Shown: positions 44,794 to 53,394, counted from the stretch's first letter. The stretch: 64,000 nucleotides of DNA from Robiginitalea aestuariiviva (GCF_029537735.1 NZ_JARPUQ010000001.1:51368-115367); one strand, 5' to 3'. Program-made: numbers and translations. The notes: a model not told the origin generated them from the letters alone.

Positions 44794-45576
44794 ATGGCAT
44801 CAAAGACCGAAGTAACAGTAGAGGACAAGCTCAGGGCGCTTTACGATTTGCAACTGATCGACTCCCGGGTGGATGAAATCCGCAACGTACGCGGAGAGCT
44901 CCCCCTGGAGGTGGAAGACCTGGAGGACGAGGTCCAGGGCCTGAAAACGCGGGTGGACAAACTGAAGACCGACGTGGAAACCGTGAACTACGAAATCACG
45001 GCCAAGAAGAACATGATCGAGGATGCCAAGGCCCTGATCAAAAAATACACCGAACAACAAAAAAACGTTCGCAACAACCGGGAATTCAACTCCCTTTCCA
45101 AAGAGATCGAATACCAGGAGCTGGAAATCCAGCTGGCCGAGAAGCACATCAAGGAATTCAAGGTTCAGATTGAGCAGAAGAAAGAGGTCATTACCGAGAC
45201 CAAAGAAAAGCTCAGCGAGCGGGAAACGCACCTGAAGCACAAGAAAGGGGAACTGGACGCCATTCTGGCCGAAACCGAAAAAGAGGAAAAAGCCCTGCTG
45301 GCTAAGAGCGAGGAATACGAGAAACAAATTGAGCCCCGCCTGGTAAATGCCTACAAACGCATCCGCGGCAGCGTAAAGAACGGCCTGGCGGTCGTCCCGA
45401 TTGAGCGGGGTGCCTCCGGCGGATCCTTCTTTACCATCCCGCCCCAGGTGCAGGTAGAGATTGCCTCCCGCAAGAAAATCATTACCGACGAACACAGCGG
45501 CCGTATCCTGGTAGACCCGGCCCTGGCCGAAGAGGAGCAGCAGAAAATGCACGAGCTTTTCGAAGGCATCAATTAA
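44794..45576 (+). CDS. Coiled-coil protein with a cysteine-free C4 zinc-ribbon region
   Basis: 260 aa. Residues about 20-195 are a long coiled coil rich in Lys and Glu; the C-terminus matches the zinc-ribbon family that follows Nif3-like genes (ERGASGGSFFTIPPQ and EHSGRILVD). In the classical ribbon the marked positions are Cys: here they are Ser208, Ser211, Asp232 and Ser235, so no zinc can be bound in the usual way, while all other conserved residues remain. The protein is otherwise complete. Its role is unknown; C4 members are suggested to bind nucleic acid. It ends at a strong bidirectional terminator. Confidence 0.88.
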   Translation: MASKTEVTVEDKLRALYDLQLIDSRVDEIRNVRGELPLEVEDLEDEVQGLKTRVDKLKTDVETVNYEITAKKNMIEDAKALIKKYTEQQKNVRNNREFNSLSKEIEYQELEIQLAEKHIKEFKVQIEQKKEVITETKEKLSERETHLKHKKGELDAILAETEKEEKALLAKSEEYEKQIEPRLVNAYKRIRGSVKNGLAVVPIERGASGGSFFTIPPQVQVEIASRKKIITDEHSGRILVDPALAEEEQQKMHELFEGIN

Positions 45577-45595
45577 ACCCAGCCCAAAGGCGCAT

Positions 45596-45626
45596 AAAAA
45601 ACCATCCTGTCGGATGGTTTTTTTTA
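45596..45626. terminator. Bidirectional terminator
   Basis: ACCATCC / GGATGGT with loop TGTC, flanked by A-run and T-run, so it can end transcription from both convergent genes. Confidence 0.9.
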
Positions 45627-45648
45627 TGGCTGTACCTGAAGTAAGGCG

Positions 45649-46998
45649 TTAAGGGGCTTCCAGCAGCTCCAGGATCCGAGCCGTGACCTCCGGGCTGTCC
45701 CAGCGGGTTTCCAGATCCGGCATTTGCATGATTTCTCGCATAATGGCCTCCTGCTGGTCGCCCATGGCAAGGGCCTCGGTATAGGGCCGGTCCGAAAAGG
45801 TCACCCGGGAATAGGCCGGCACCCATTTTTCCGGGTACCGGGTGGCAAAATGTTTTTCGATTTTTTTCTGCAGCAGAAAATCGGGGTCGGCCGTGCGGGA
45901 ACTCATCTCCATAAAATTCCGGTAGCTGAGTTCCGCTATGGCATCGGCATTGGGTTTGCGCTGTTGCTGGTACTCCTGCAACAGCCCTTCCCAATCGTCC
46001 CCATAGGTCTGCATCAGGCGGTACAGGGCGCCAATGTCTTCAAAGCCGGCGTTCATGCCCTGCCCAAAAAAGGGTACGATGGCATGGGCGGAATCGCCTA
46101 CCAGGGCCACCTTATCCCAGTAGGTCCAGGGGTAGCACTTTACGGTAACCAGGGCAGAGGTCGGGTTGCGGAAGAAATCTTCGGTGAGGTTTTCGATCAC
46201 CGGGGTTACGGTAGGGAAATGGGTCTTGAAAAAGGTTCGCGCCCGGTCCTTGGTGGTCAGGGCTTCAAAGGAATCCGGACCTTCGAAGGGCAGGAACAGG
46301 GTACAGGTAAAACTCCCGTCCAGGTTGGGCATGGCGATAAACATAAAATGCCCCCTGGGCCAGATGTGGAAGGCGTTGGGGTCCAGCTGGTGGGTACCGT
46401 CTGCCGCAGGCGGAATGGTGAGTTCCTTGTAACCTACATCCAGGAAATGCTGGGAATAATTAAAACGGCTGCGCCGCTGCATCTTGTGGCGTATGCGCGA
46501 AAAGGCGCCATCGCACCCAAAGATATGGTCAAAGGCATAGGCCTTCCACTCCCCTTTCTCCGATTCCCCGGTAAAGAGTTGGGCGGTGGGCAGGTCTACA
46601 TCCCACACCTTTTCCTCAAAGCGGAATTCGGCCCCGGCGGCTTCGGCCAGGTCGATCATCTTCCGGTTGAGCACTCCCCGCGAAATAGACCAGATGGCCT
46701 CCCCTTCCCTGCCGTATTTCTGGAGGTATACCGGCTTGCCCACTACATGCATCGCCCGGGCGTAGAGCGGAATTCCCAAGGGGCGGATCTCCTGGTCAAT
46801 CCCGGCTTCCCGCAGGGCTTTCCACCCCCGGTTACTCATGGCCAGGTTAATGGAACGGCCCGAGAATTCGACCGTTCGAATATCCGGCCGCCGGTCAAAA
46901 ACTGTAACCTGATGCCCGGCCTTGCGCAGGTAGATGGCCAGCAGGGCGCCTACCAGGCCGCTGCCCACAATGGCGATATTCTTGGGGGTTTGCTTCAT
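45649..46998 (-). CDS. kmo: Kynurenine 3-monooxygenase
   Basis: 449 aa. FAD-dependent aromatic hydroxylase that makes 3-hydroxykynurenine from kynurenine with NADPH and oxygen. The FAD motif IAIVGSGLVGALLAIYLRKAG is near 8-28, GRSINLAMSNRGWKAL near 45-60 is the kynurenine-type signature, and GDSAHAIVPFFGQGMNAGFED near 300-320 is the second FAD motif. The C-terminal part carries LDVGYKEL and hydrophobic residues. The ATG at 46998 is used because the FAD strand follows at once. With kynU it implies an aerobic tryptophan-to-3-hydroxyanthranilate route; tryptophan dioxygenase and formamidase are outside the window. Confidence 0.94.
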   Translation of the reverse strand: MKQTPKNIAIVGSGLVGALLAIYLRKAGHQVTVFDRRPDIRTVEFSGRSINLAMSNRGWKALREAGIDQEIRPLGIPLYARAMHVVGKPVYLQKYGREGEAIWSISRGVLNRKMIDLAEAAGAEFRFEEKVWDVDLPTAQLFTGESEKGEWKAYAFDHIFGCDGAFSRIRHKMQRRSRFNYSQHFLDVGYKELTIPPAADGTHQLDPNAFHIWPRGHFMFIAMPNLDGSFTCTLFLPFEGPDSFEALTTKDRARTFFKTHFPTVTPVIENLTEDFFRNPTSALVTVKCYPWTYWDKVALVGDSAHAIVPFFGQGMNAGFEDIGALYRLMQTYGDDWEGLLQEYQQQRKPNADAIAELSYRNFMEMSSRTADPDFLLQKKIEKHFATRYPEKWVPAYSRVTFSDRPYTEALAMGDQQEAIMREIMQMPDLETRWDSPEVTARILELLEAP

Positions 46999-47124
46999 CA
47001 GTGGGAATTTCGTTCCCGTTAAAGGTACGAAAACCACGGGGCAACCCTACTGCAGGGGGACGGGGTAATTTAGGGAAATACTAACACGTTTTTGTTTAAT
47101 AATAACTTATTTTCGTTAAACGCA

Positions 47125-47280
47125 ATGAAAAACAAAAACGACCTCCCCCAAAAACTTTGTCCCGTTTGCGGCCGGCCGTTCCGCTGGCGCAAGAAATGGG
47201 AGCGATGCTGGGAGGAGGTACGCTACTGCAGCCAGCGATGCCGCAGCCGCAGAACGTCCACCCCAACCACTACCCCATGA
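47125..47280 (+). CDS. DUF2256 zinc-binding small protein
   Basis: 51 aa. [20 protein letters not shown] then [12 protein letters not shown]: the DUF2256 pattern, with a CxxC and a CxxxC pair that likely bind zinc. Small and basic, it probably touches nucleic acid (inference). It is the first gene of a three-gene operon with cry-DASH and an FeS photolyase. Its stop overlaps the next start (ATGA). DUF2256 is often next to cryptochrome/photolyase genes, so a helper in light-repair is a reasonable guess. The last residues (TSTPTTTP) are low-complexity. Confidence 0.88.
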   Translation: MKNKNDLPQKLCPVCGRPFRWRKKWERCWEEVRYCSQRCRSRRTSTPTTTP

Positions 47281-48593
47281 GCACATCCCTGTATTGGTTC
47301 CGAAACGACCTCCGCGCCACCGACCACCCGGGCCTTTTGGCCGCCCGCCAGGCCGGTCAGGTCTTTGGGGTTTATTGCTTTAACCCCCGCGACTATGCCG
47401 TGGGTGATTACGGCTTTCCGCGTACCGGGCCCTTCCGGGCGCGTTTTTTGATCGAAACCGTAATCCGTTTGCGTGCAGACCTGGAGGCCCTGGGCATTCC
47501 CCTGTTTGTGGCCCATCAGGCCCCTCAGCTCGCCATCCCCGAACTGGTTACACGATATGGGCTGCAAACGGTCTTTTTACAGAAGGAGTGGACCCGGGAC
47601 GAACAGCAGGAAGCTGAAGCGGTACGCCAGGCCCTGCCGGCAGCGGTAGGGATGGTTTCCCATTACGGGCAATTCCTGTTTCACCCCGAAGACATCCCCT
47701 TTAAAGACAGCGGCTCCATCCCCGAAGTATTTACCGCCTTCCGGAAGGCCTGTGAAAAACAAGCTTCGGTTCGCCCGGTCCTCCCCCGGCCCGAACCCCA
47801 GCCCTACCCCGATACTCTTTCCGAACCCGGTCACATTCCCACCCTGGAAGCCCTGGGCTTTTCCGCAGTGGAAACGGATACCCGTACGGCGTTCCCTTTT
47901 CCAGGCGGGGCAGGGGCCGCCTGGGACCGGCTAAATGCCTATTTCTGGGAACACCGCCGCCTGAGCTTTTACAAAAAGACGCGCAACGGGCTGGTGGGCA
48001 CCGAGTACAGCTCCAAATTCTCGCCCTGGCTGGCCAACGGCTCCCTCTCCCCCAGGGAAATTTACTGGGAAGTAAAACGGTATGAACAGGAAATCCGAAA
48101 AAACCAGGACACCTACTGGCTGGTCTTTGAGCTGCTCTGGAGGGACTACTTCAAATACATCGCCCTGAAACACCAGGACCGCATATTTTACCCCGGCGGC
48201 ATCAAAGACCGCCATTACCCGTGGGGGCGTTCCCAGGACCTGCTGAAGGCCTGGACCCAGGGGCTTACGGAAAGTGACTTTGTAAACGCCAACATGCGGG
48301 AACTGGCCCGCACCGGATGGATGAGCAACCGGGGCCGGCAGAACGCCGCCAGTTACTGGACCCGTACCCTGGGGCAGGACTGGCGCCTGGGGGCCGCCTG
48401 GTTCCAGTACCTGCTGCTGGATTACGACGTGCACAGCAATTGGGGAAACTGGATGTACAACAGCGGGGTGGGCAACGACCCCAGGGACCGGACCTTTAAC
48501 CCGGAACTGCAGGCGCGCCGCTATGATGCGGACGGCCGCTTCCGGCGGCTCTGGCTGCAAACCTCCCTCTTCGAAAACCCGGCCACGCCATGA
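47277..48593 (+). CDS. DASH-family cryptochrome
   Basis: 438 aa. Photolyase/cryptochrome superfamily: N-terminal Rossmann-like antenna domain ([18 protein letters not shown] near 3-20) and C-terminal FAD domain. The DASH signatures are clear: [26 protein letters not shown] near 338-363 and [21 protein letters not shown] near 382-402. DASH proteins repair UV pyrimidine dimers mainly in single-stranded DNA and may also signal in light. The ATG at 47277 overlaps the DUF2256 stop. The next gene begins 4 bp before its stop. FAD is expected, with possibly a folate antenna. Confidence 0.94.
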   Translation: MSTSLYWFRNDLRATDHPGLLAARQAGQVFGVYCFNPRDYAVGDYGFPRTGPFRARFLIETVIRLRADLEALGIPLFVAHQAPQLAIPELVTRYGLQTVFLQKEWTRDEQQEAEAVRQALPAAVGMVSHYGQFLFHPEDIPFKDSGSIPEVFTAFRKACEKQASVRPVLPRPEPQPYPDTLSEPGHIPTLEALGFSAVETDTRTAFPFPGGAGAAWDRLNAYFWEHRRLSFYKKTRNGLVGTEYSSKFSPWLANGSLSPREIYWEVKRYEQEIRKNQDTYWLVFELLWRDYFKYIALKHQDRIFYPGGIKDRHYPWGRSQDLLKAWTQGLTESDFVNANMRELARTGWMSNRGRQNAASYWTRTLGQDWRLGAAWFQYLLLDYDVHSNWGNWMYNSGVGNDPRDRTFNPELQARRYDADGRFRRLWLQTSLFENPATP

Positions 48594-50122
48594 AAACCCT
48601 GCGCCTGATCCTGGGAGACCAGCTAAACCTGCAGCACAGCTGGTTTGAAAAAGCCGACCCTGAAGTCTGTTACCTGATGGCCGAAATGCGTCAGGAAACA
48701 GATTACGTCACCCACCACCTGCAGAAGGTACTGGGGTTCTTCGGGGCCATGCGGGCCTTTGCGCAGGCCCTGGAAGAACGCGGCCACCGGGTGCGTTACC
48801 TGCGCATCTCCGACCCGGATAACCCCCAAAACCTCCCGGAATTGCTGGACCAGGTGCTGGAGGCCGAAGGGGCCGGGAGCCTGGAATATCTGGAACCTGA
48901 CGAATACCGCCTGGACCGGATGCTGGCCGACTATGCGGAGGCGGCATCGGTACCCTGCCGGATGGTATCCTCCGAGCACTTCTACACCTCCCGCAGCGAA
49001 CTGGCCGGGTTCTTTGGGGGCAAAAAGCAGTACCTGATGGAGTCCTTTTACCGCATGATGCGCCAAAAGCACGGGATACTGCTGGAAGGCGGACAACCTG
49101 AAGGCGGGCAGTGGAATTTTGACAGCCAGAACCGCAAAAAATGGAAAGGAGACCCGCCGCCCCCGCCCGCCCTGGAATGGGAGCAGGACCTGAGCCCCCT
49201 GGAAGCCGAACTCCGGGATGCGGGGATTGATACCCTTGGCAAGGGTCGGGCCGAAGCCTTCCCCTGGCCCCTGACCCGGGCGCAATCCCTGGAACTGCTC
49301 GAGTACTTTTGCACCCGCCTGCTGCCCTTGTTTGGAGACTACCAGGACGCCATGCATACGGGCGTCCCCTATTTGTTCCATTCCCGCCTTTCCTTTGCCC
49401 TGAATACCAAAATGCTCTCCCCGGCCGAGACCGTGGAGGCTGCGTTGGCGGCCTACCGGGAACGCCCGGGGGAAATCCACATCTCCCAGGTGGAGGGGTT
49501 TGTGCGGCAAATCCTGGGGTGGCGGGAATACATGCGGGGTATGTACTGGCAGCAGATGCCCGCCTATGAACATCAGAACCAACTGGAGAATTATGGGGCC
49601 CTGCCGGAATTTTACTGGACCGGGGATACCCGGATGCGATGTCTGGCCTCAGCCATTGGCCAGAGCCTGGAGCTGGCCTACGCCCACCACATCCAGCGGC
49701 TGATGATTACCGGGAATTTTGCCCTGCTGCTGCGAACGGACCCGGCCCTGGTAGACCAGTGGTACCTGGGCATCTACATCGATGCCATCCAATGGGTGGA
49801 ACTCCCGAATACCCGGGGGATGAGCCAGTTTGCTGACGGGGGCCTGCTGGCCACCAAACCCTATATCAGCTCGGCCAACTACATCCACAAAATGAGCAAC
49901 TACTGCGAAACGTGCGCCTACAACCACAAGAAGCGCACCGGTCCGGATGCCTGCCCGTTTAATGCCCTGTACTGGGATTTTTTGGAAGACAAACGGGAGC
50001 AGCTGGCCTCCAACCCCCGCATGGGGATGATGTACCGCCTGCTGGATAAAATCCCGGCCGATGAGATGCAGGCTATTCGGGAGCGTGCCGGGGAGGTCCG
50101 CAGCAATCCGGACGCCTTCTGA
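48590..50122 (+). CDS. FeS-containing bacterial (6-4) photolyase (cryptochrome/photolyase family)
   Basis: 510 aa. N-terminus LRLILGDQLNLQHSWF is typical of FeS-BCP/PhrB proteins; GFVRQILGWREYMRGMYW near 303-320 and the FAD stretch RCLASAIGQSLELAYAHHIQRLMITGNF near 347-375 belong to the C-terminal FAD region. The iron-sulphur cluster cysteines lie in the last part: NYCETCAYNHKKRTGPDACPF, plus an earlier Cys in the FAD domain (TRMRCLAS). This class repairs (6-4) photoproducts in UV-damaged DNA. It is co-translated with cry-DASH (ATGA overlap). A very strong terminator follows at 50227. Confidence 0.92.
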   Translation: MKTLRLILGDQLNLQHSWFEKADPEVCYLMAEMRQETDYVTHHLQKVLGFFGAMRAFAQALEERGHRVRYLRISDPDNPQNLPELLDQVLEAEGAGSLEYLEPDEYRLDRMLADYAEAASVPCRMVSSEHFYTSRSELAGFFGGKKQYLMESFYRMMRQKHGILLEGGQPEGGQWNFDSQNRKKWKGDPPPPPALEWEQDLSPLEAELRDAGIDTLGKGRAEAFPWPLTRAQSLELLEYFCTRLLPLFGDYQDAMHTGVPYLFHSRLSFALNTKMLSPAETVEAALAAYRERPGEIHISQVEGFVRQILGWREYMRGMYWQQMPAYEHQNQLENYGALPEFYWTGDTRMRCLASAIGQSLELAYAHHIQRLMITGNFALLLRTDPALVDQWYLGIYIDAIQWVELPNTRGMSQFADGGLLATKPYISSANYIHKMSNYCETCAYNHKKRTGPDACPFNALYWDFLEDKREQLASNPRMGMMYRLLDKIPADEMQAIRERAGEVRSNPDAF

Positions 50123-50164
50123 AGCTGGGAAATGGGAAAACCTTAACCCCCCATTGGGCATCTG

Positions 50165-50263
50165 TACGGCACGCCTTTTGCGTATATAGGTATGAATTTA
50201 ACGCTTCGGCGACACTATATAGACAAGAAAAGGCCTTCCCGTCACTGGCGGGAAGGCCTTTTC
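50165..50263 (+). ncRNA. Candidate structured RNA ending at the strong terminator
   Basis: Between the photolyase stop and the terminator, TATATAG (50183-50189) pairs with CTATATA (50215-50221), and inside that loop CGC-TTCG-GCG (50202-50211) forms a UUCG-capped hairpin. The nested stems directly precede the terminator stem. There is no open frame. No perfect -7 element is found upstream, only the weak TTG-N16-GCCTTTTG. It may simply be the 3' end of the photolyase message. Confidence 0.3.
50227..50263. terminator. Strong bidirectional terminator
   Basis: GAAAAGGCCTTCCCG and its exact reverse complement form a 15-bp stem with loop TCACTGG, flanked by A/T runs. It lies between convergent photolyase and clpP genes. 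Confidence 0.9.
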
Positions 50264-50285
50264 GATTATGTCTTGAGAGCCGGTC

Positions 50286-50834
50286 CTATTCCAGGATACC
50301 GTCTACGATGCCGTACTCCACGGATTCCTGGGCATCCATCCAGTAGTCCCGGTTAAAATCCTTCATAATCTTGTCGAAAGATTGGCCGCAGTTTTCGGCC
50401 AGGATGCGCGCCCCGATTTCACGGGTTTTGAGGATTTCACGCGCCTGGATCTCAATATTGGACGCCTGCCCGCGGGCCCCGCCGCTGGGCTGGTGAATCA
50501 TGACCCGGGCGTGGGGCTGTACAAACCGCCGCCCCTTGGCCCCAACCGAAAGCAGGATGGACCCCATGGAGGCCGCCAGGCCGGAGCATATGGTGGAAAC
50601 CGGGCTTTTCAGGGCCTTGATGGTGTCGTAAATAGCGAACCCGGAAGTAACGTAGCCCCCCGGGCTGTTGATGATCAGCTGGATTTCCTTGTGGTTCAGC
50701 AGATCCAGGTACATAAGCCTGTCTATCACATGTTTGGCGGAATCGTCATCTACCTGCCCCCAGAGAAAAACCTTGCGTTCCTCCAGTAAACGGGTATCGA
50801 TCAGCTCCTGTACCTTTCCTTTTTTTGCGCTCAT
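50286..50834 (-). CDS. ATP-dependent Clp protease proteolytic subunit (ClpP-like)
   Basis: 182 aa. The ClpP triad is present: Ser in CSGLAASMGSILL near 86-98 (GxASM), His in VMIHQPSGGARG near 111-121, and Asp in DYWMDAQES near 165. The N-terminus (RKVFLWGQVDDDSAKHVIDRL) has the usual oligomer-contact strand. At 182 residues it is shorter than the standard enzyme, lacking the propeptide and with a short N-terminal loop, so it may be a second ClpP that works with or instead of the main copy. It has no clpX beside it. A perfect -7 element lies 21 bp upstream. Confidence 0.92.
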   Translation of the reverse strand: MSAKKGKVQELIDTRLLEERKVFLWGQVDDDSAKHVIDRLMYLDLLNHKEIQLIINSPGGYVTSGFAIYDTIKALKSPVSTICSGLAASMGSILLSVGAKGRRFVQPHARVMIHQPSGGARGQASNIEIQAREILKTREIGARILAENCGQSFDKIMKDFNRDYWMDAQESVEYGIVDGILE

Positions 50835-50854
50835 AGTGCTTAGGGATTACCCGT

Positions 50855-50862
50855 CAAAAATA
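50855..50862 (-). promoter_or_regulatory. -7 promoter element of clpP
   Basis: TATTTTTG on the minus strand, a perfect TAnnTTTG, 20 bases before the ATG at 50834. Confidence 0.6.
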
Positions 50863-50972
50863 GTGATTTTATAAGAAAAGGACGGGGCCGAAACAAAAGA
50901 ATCGACCCCGTGAAACGCATAGGTAAAGCCCGGGAAACCCCGAAGAGCAAATGCCCGTAGGATGTCCTTTTT

Positions 50973-51803
50973 TCAGAGGATTTCTACGCGGTTTTCCACC
51001 AGTTCCCGAATGGGGAAAACCACCTTGCCCTTTTCGGTTTTAATCACCACGGTAATGGAATCGATGGTCTCGATGGTGCCCTCGATCCCCTTGTCCCGGA
51101 TGGCGATGCGGTCTCCGGCCATATAGGTCTTGCGGGAATAAAATCCCCGCAGCAGGTCCGTGAATATCTCCCGGGACCCCAGGCCGAAACCGATGGCCCC
51201 GGCCAGCAGCAATGCCCCCAAAATCAGGGTAACATTGCCGGTAATGATGGTGGTATCGATCCCGGCCTGGTTCAGGGCGGTAACGGAAACGATCAGCACA
51301 ATGGCGTAGAAAACCAGGTTACTGATGATCTTGGAACCGCTCAGTTCCAGGGATTCAAACAGGGAGCGGATGGCTTTGCGGATGTAAGAGGCAATATACA
51401 GCCCGATCAGCATCAGGGCGATGGCGCTGAACAACCGGGGCAGGTACCGAAGCAGGTTTCCGATCTCGGTAGAGACAATAGTCCAGTTCAGGATATCCGC
51501 CAGGATAATGACCAGCACCAGGTAGAGCAACCATTTCAGGAAGCCGAGCAGGATCTTGCCCAGGTCCAGTTTCATCTCCGGGTTTCCAAACAGGTCCGCT
51601 TCATTGAGCTTTTCGCTCAGGCGATCGATACCGGAGACGCGTAACAGCCTGCGGGTGGCCCAAAGGACAATACGGATGGCAAAAGCGCCAAGCACCAGCA
51701 TCAGCAGGGCGCCGGCCAGGCTGGGGAGGGCGGAGGAGACCTCCTGCCCGATGTTTTTTAAGGAAGACAGGGTAATTTCTTTCCAGTGGTCAATAGTTTC
51801 CAT
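50973..51803 (-). CDS. MscS family mechanosensitive channel
   Basis: 276 aa. Four likely membrane helices: about 22-48, 82-106, 115-140 and a pore helix region near 160-205 (ISNLVFYAIVLIVSVTALNQAG; GNVTLILGALLLAGAIGFGLGSREIFTDLL), the last holding the Gly/Ala-rich TM3-like motif of MscS. A short cytoplasmic beta domain ends the protein (RIAIRDKGIEGTIETIDSITVVI). It opens when membrane tension rises in low osmolarity. It lies 26 bp after a 62-aa gene and may be part of the ECF sigma operon. Confidence 0.9.
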   Translation of the reverse strand: METIDHWKEITLSSLKNIGQEVSSALPSLAGALLMLVLGAFAIRIVLWATRRLLRVSGIDRLSEKLNEADLFGNPEMKLDLGKILLGFLKWLLYLVLVIILADILNWTIVSTEIGNLLRYLPRLFSAIALMLIGLYIASYIRKAIRSLFESLELSGSKIISNLVFYAIVLIVSVTALNQAGIDTTIITGNVTLILGALLLAGAIGFGLGSREIFTDLLRGFYSRKTYMAGDRIAIRDKGIEGTIETIDSITVVIKTEKGKVVFPIRELVENRVEIL

Positions 51804-51829
51804 GAGGTAAGGGTTTGAATGGCTTGCGA

Positions 51830-52018
51830 TTAATCTTTTTTCTTGCGGCGTTTACGCAGGGTCTGTTCCAGGGACTCGGGGCCGCTATAAGTCATCAGCG
51901 TACCGATATCCAGCATGAGCCGGGCCGTGGCAATATCGCTCATGACCTTCTGCTTCATTTCCGGAGGTACTTCCAGCAACGATTTCTCGAGCTCTTTAAA
52001 TGGGTTCTTCTGTGACAT
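51830..52018 (-). CDS. Small conserved-looking protein after an ECF sigma gene
   Basis: 62 aa, soluble, with no signal or membrane segment. It is amphipathic (PFKELEKSLLEVPPEMKQKVMSDIATARLMLDI) and ends with a basic run (RKRRKKKD). No domain recognised. Its ATG begins one base after the sigma factor stop, so it is co-translated with it. It might be a small regulator of that sigma factor, for example a short anti-sigma, but that is only context. MscS follows downstream in the same direction. Confidence 0.72.
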   Translation of the reverse strand: MSQKNPFKELEKSLLEVPPEMKQKVMSDIATARLMLDIGTLMTYSGPESLEQTLRKRRKKKD

Positions 52019-52594
52019 CTATGGAAGTTTTCGGTACTGTTCAACTAATTTGGCTCGCGCCCGCTTCAGGCGCATCTTCACGGCACTCTCGCCCAGGTCC
52101 ATCAATTCCTGTATGTCCTTAACAGAGGCTTCGTCCTGGTACTTCAGCAACAGGATGGCCCGGTCGTCCGCTTCCAGGGCAGCCATGGCCCTGGCCAGTT
52201 TATCCGAACGCATCTGCAGGATTTCGGCCTCGTCCACCTCCGGATAGGCGGCCTCGTCCCCGATCTCGGCCTCCCGGACCTGCTTGTCCGCCATTTTGCG
52301 GTGCTTGTCCCGGTTCACGTAATTCACGCAGAAATTATAGGTAAGCGAATATACCCAGGTCGAGAACCGGGAGCGGCCCTTAAAGCTGGGTAACTTCAGG
52401 AAAAGGTGCAGGAATACGTCCTGGGTAAGGTCCTGGGCCTCGGCTTCGGACCGGGCAAACCCATAGCATTTGTTATAGATGCGCTGGGCGTACCGGTCGT
52501 AGAGGACCCCGAACAACAGGGCGTTGCGGGACCGCACGATTTCCGCTACCAAATCCTCGTCTGCGAGGTGGTCGTATGACTGGTCGGTTTCCAA
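52019..52594 (-). CDS. ECF-type RNA polymerase sigma factor (TTG start)
   Basis: 191 aa. Region 2: LFGVLYDRYAQRIYNKCYGFARSEAEAQDLTQDVFLHLF near 26-65 and STWVYSLTYNFCVNYVNRDKHRK near 77-100. A linker rich in acidic residues is followed by region 4: ILLLKYQDEASVKDIQELMDLGESAVKMRLKRARAKL near 145-182. The start is TTG; no in-frame ATG lies earlier. It forms an operon with the 62-aa protein and possibly mscS, so membrane or osmotic stress may be involved (inference). No typical anti-sigma gene. Confidence 0.88.
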   Translation of the reverse strand: METDQSYDHLADEDLVAEIVRSRNALLFGVLYDRYAQRIYNKCYGFARSEAEAQDLTQDVFLHLFLKLPSFKGRSRFSTWVYSLTYNFCVNYVNRDKHRKMADKQVREAEIGDEAAYPEVDEAEILQMRSDKLARAMAALEADDRAILLLKYQDEASVKDIQELMDLGESAVKMRLKRARAKLVEQYRKLP

Positions 52595-52696
52595 TCCGGG
52601 TTGGCTTGCGAGATTTGTTTTCCTTGTGACACCGTTTTTGGGCCGGGGTCACATCTGGTGGGCACCCAATGTAGGAATTCCCGAAAGAAAAGGCCG

Positions 52697-52704
52697 TATC
52701 TTTG
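52697..52704 (+). promoter_or_regulatory. -7 promoter element of the lipoprotein gene
   Basis: TATCTTTG, a perfect TAnnTTTG, 15 bases before the ATG at 52720. It overlaps a possible upstream TTG start and so supports the ATG. Confidence 0.6.
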
Positions 52705-52719
52705 AAAAAAGACCTGTTT

Positions 52720-53394
52720 ATGAAACTGTTTTTACCCCTGCTGGGCCTGATGGCCATCATGAGTTGCAAACCTTCGGACAAGAAGGCCGAACCCGCCGCG
52801 GAAACCCCGGCAGAACTCCCCTTGCTGGACCGCCTGGCACAAGCCCACGGCTACGACCACTGGAAGGGCGTTTCCGAAATCCGTTTCACTTTTAATGTAG
52901 ACCGGGACACTACCCATTACGAGCGCAGCTGGATCTGGGACGTCCGCAGCCAACGCGTCACCCGCATTGCCCAGGGGGATACCGTCTCCTACCTCCGCAG
53001 CGCTGTGGATTCTACCCTGGCCCAGGCAGACGGCGGTTTTATCAATGACAAATACTGGATGCTGGCCCCCTTCCAATGGGTATGGGACCGGGAAAGCTTT
53101 ACCCACACCTACGAGGAAGGTGTGGCCGCCCCCCTATCCGGAAAAACCAGCAATAAGCTCACCATTGTGTATCAGGGCGACGGGGGCTACACCCCGGGCG
53201 ACGCCTATGATTTTTTCCTGGACGAAAACGACCGGGTCTTTGAATGGAATTTCCGTCGCGGCAACCAGCCGGAGCCTTCCCTGACCTCCACCTGGGAAGA
53301 CTATAAGGACTTTGGCGGCCTGCAGATCGCTACCATGCACCAGAATGCAGACGGCAGTTTTAAACTGTATTTCACGGGGATTGAAGTAAACTGA
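52720..53394 (+). CDS. Lipoprotein of unknown function (DUF6503-like?)
   Basis: 224 aa. Lipoprotein signal (KLFLPLLGLMAIMSCKP, Cys near 16). The mature part has LDRLAQAHGYDHWKGVSEIRFTF near 35-55, DTTHYERSWIWDVRSQRVT near 62 and LTIVYQGDGGYTPGDAYDFFLDENDRVFEW near 145-173. The AHG...W...I.FTF pattern looks like the DUF6503 type of periplasmic proteins, which I recall from Bacteroidota, but I hold this loosely. Probably attached to a membrane facing the periplasm or outside. It converges on the MFS gene with no gap. Confidence 0.72.
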   Translation: MKLFLPLLGLMAIMSCKPSDKKAEPAAETPAELPLLDRLAQAHGYDHWKGVSEIRFTFNVDRDTTHYERSWIWDVRSQRVTRIAQGDTVSYLRSAVDSTLAQADGGFINDKYWMLAPFQWVWDRESFTHTYEEGVAAPLSGKTSNKLTIVYQGDGGYTPGDAYDFFLDENDRVFEWNFRRGNQPEPSLTSTWEDYKDFGGLQIATMHQNADGSFKLYFTGIEVN

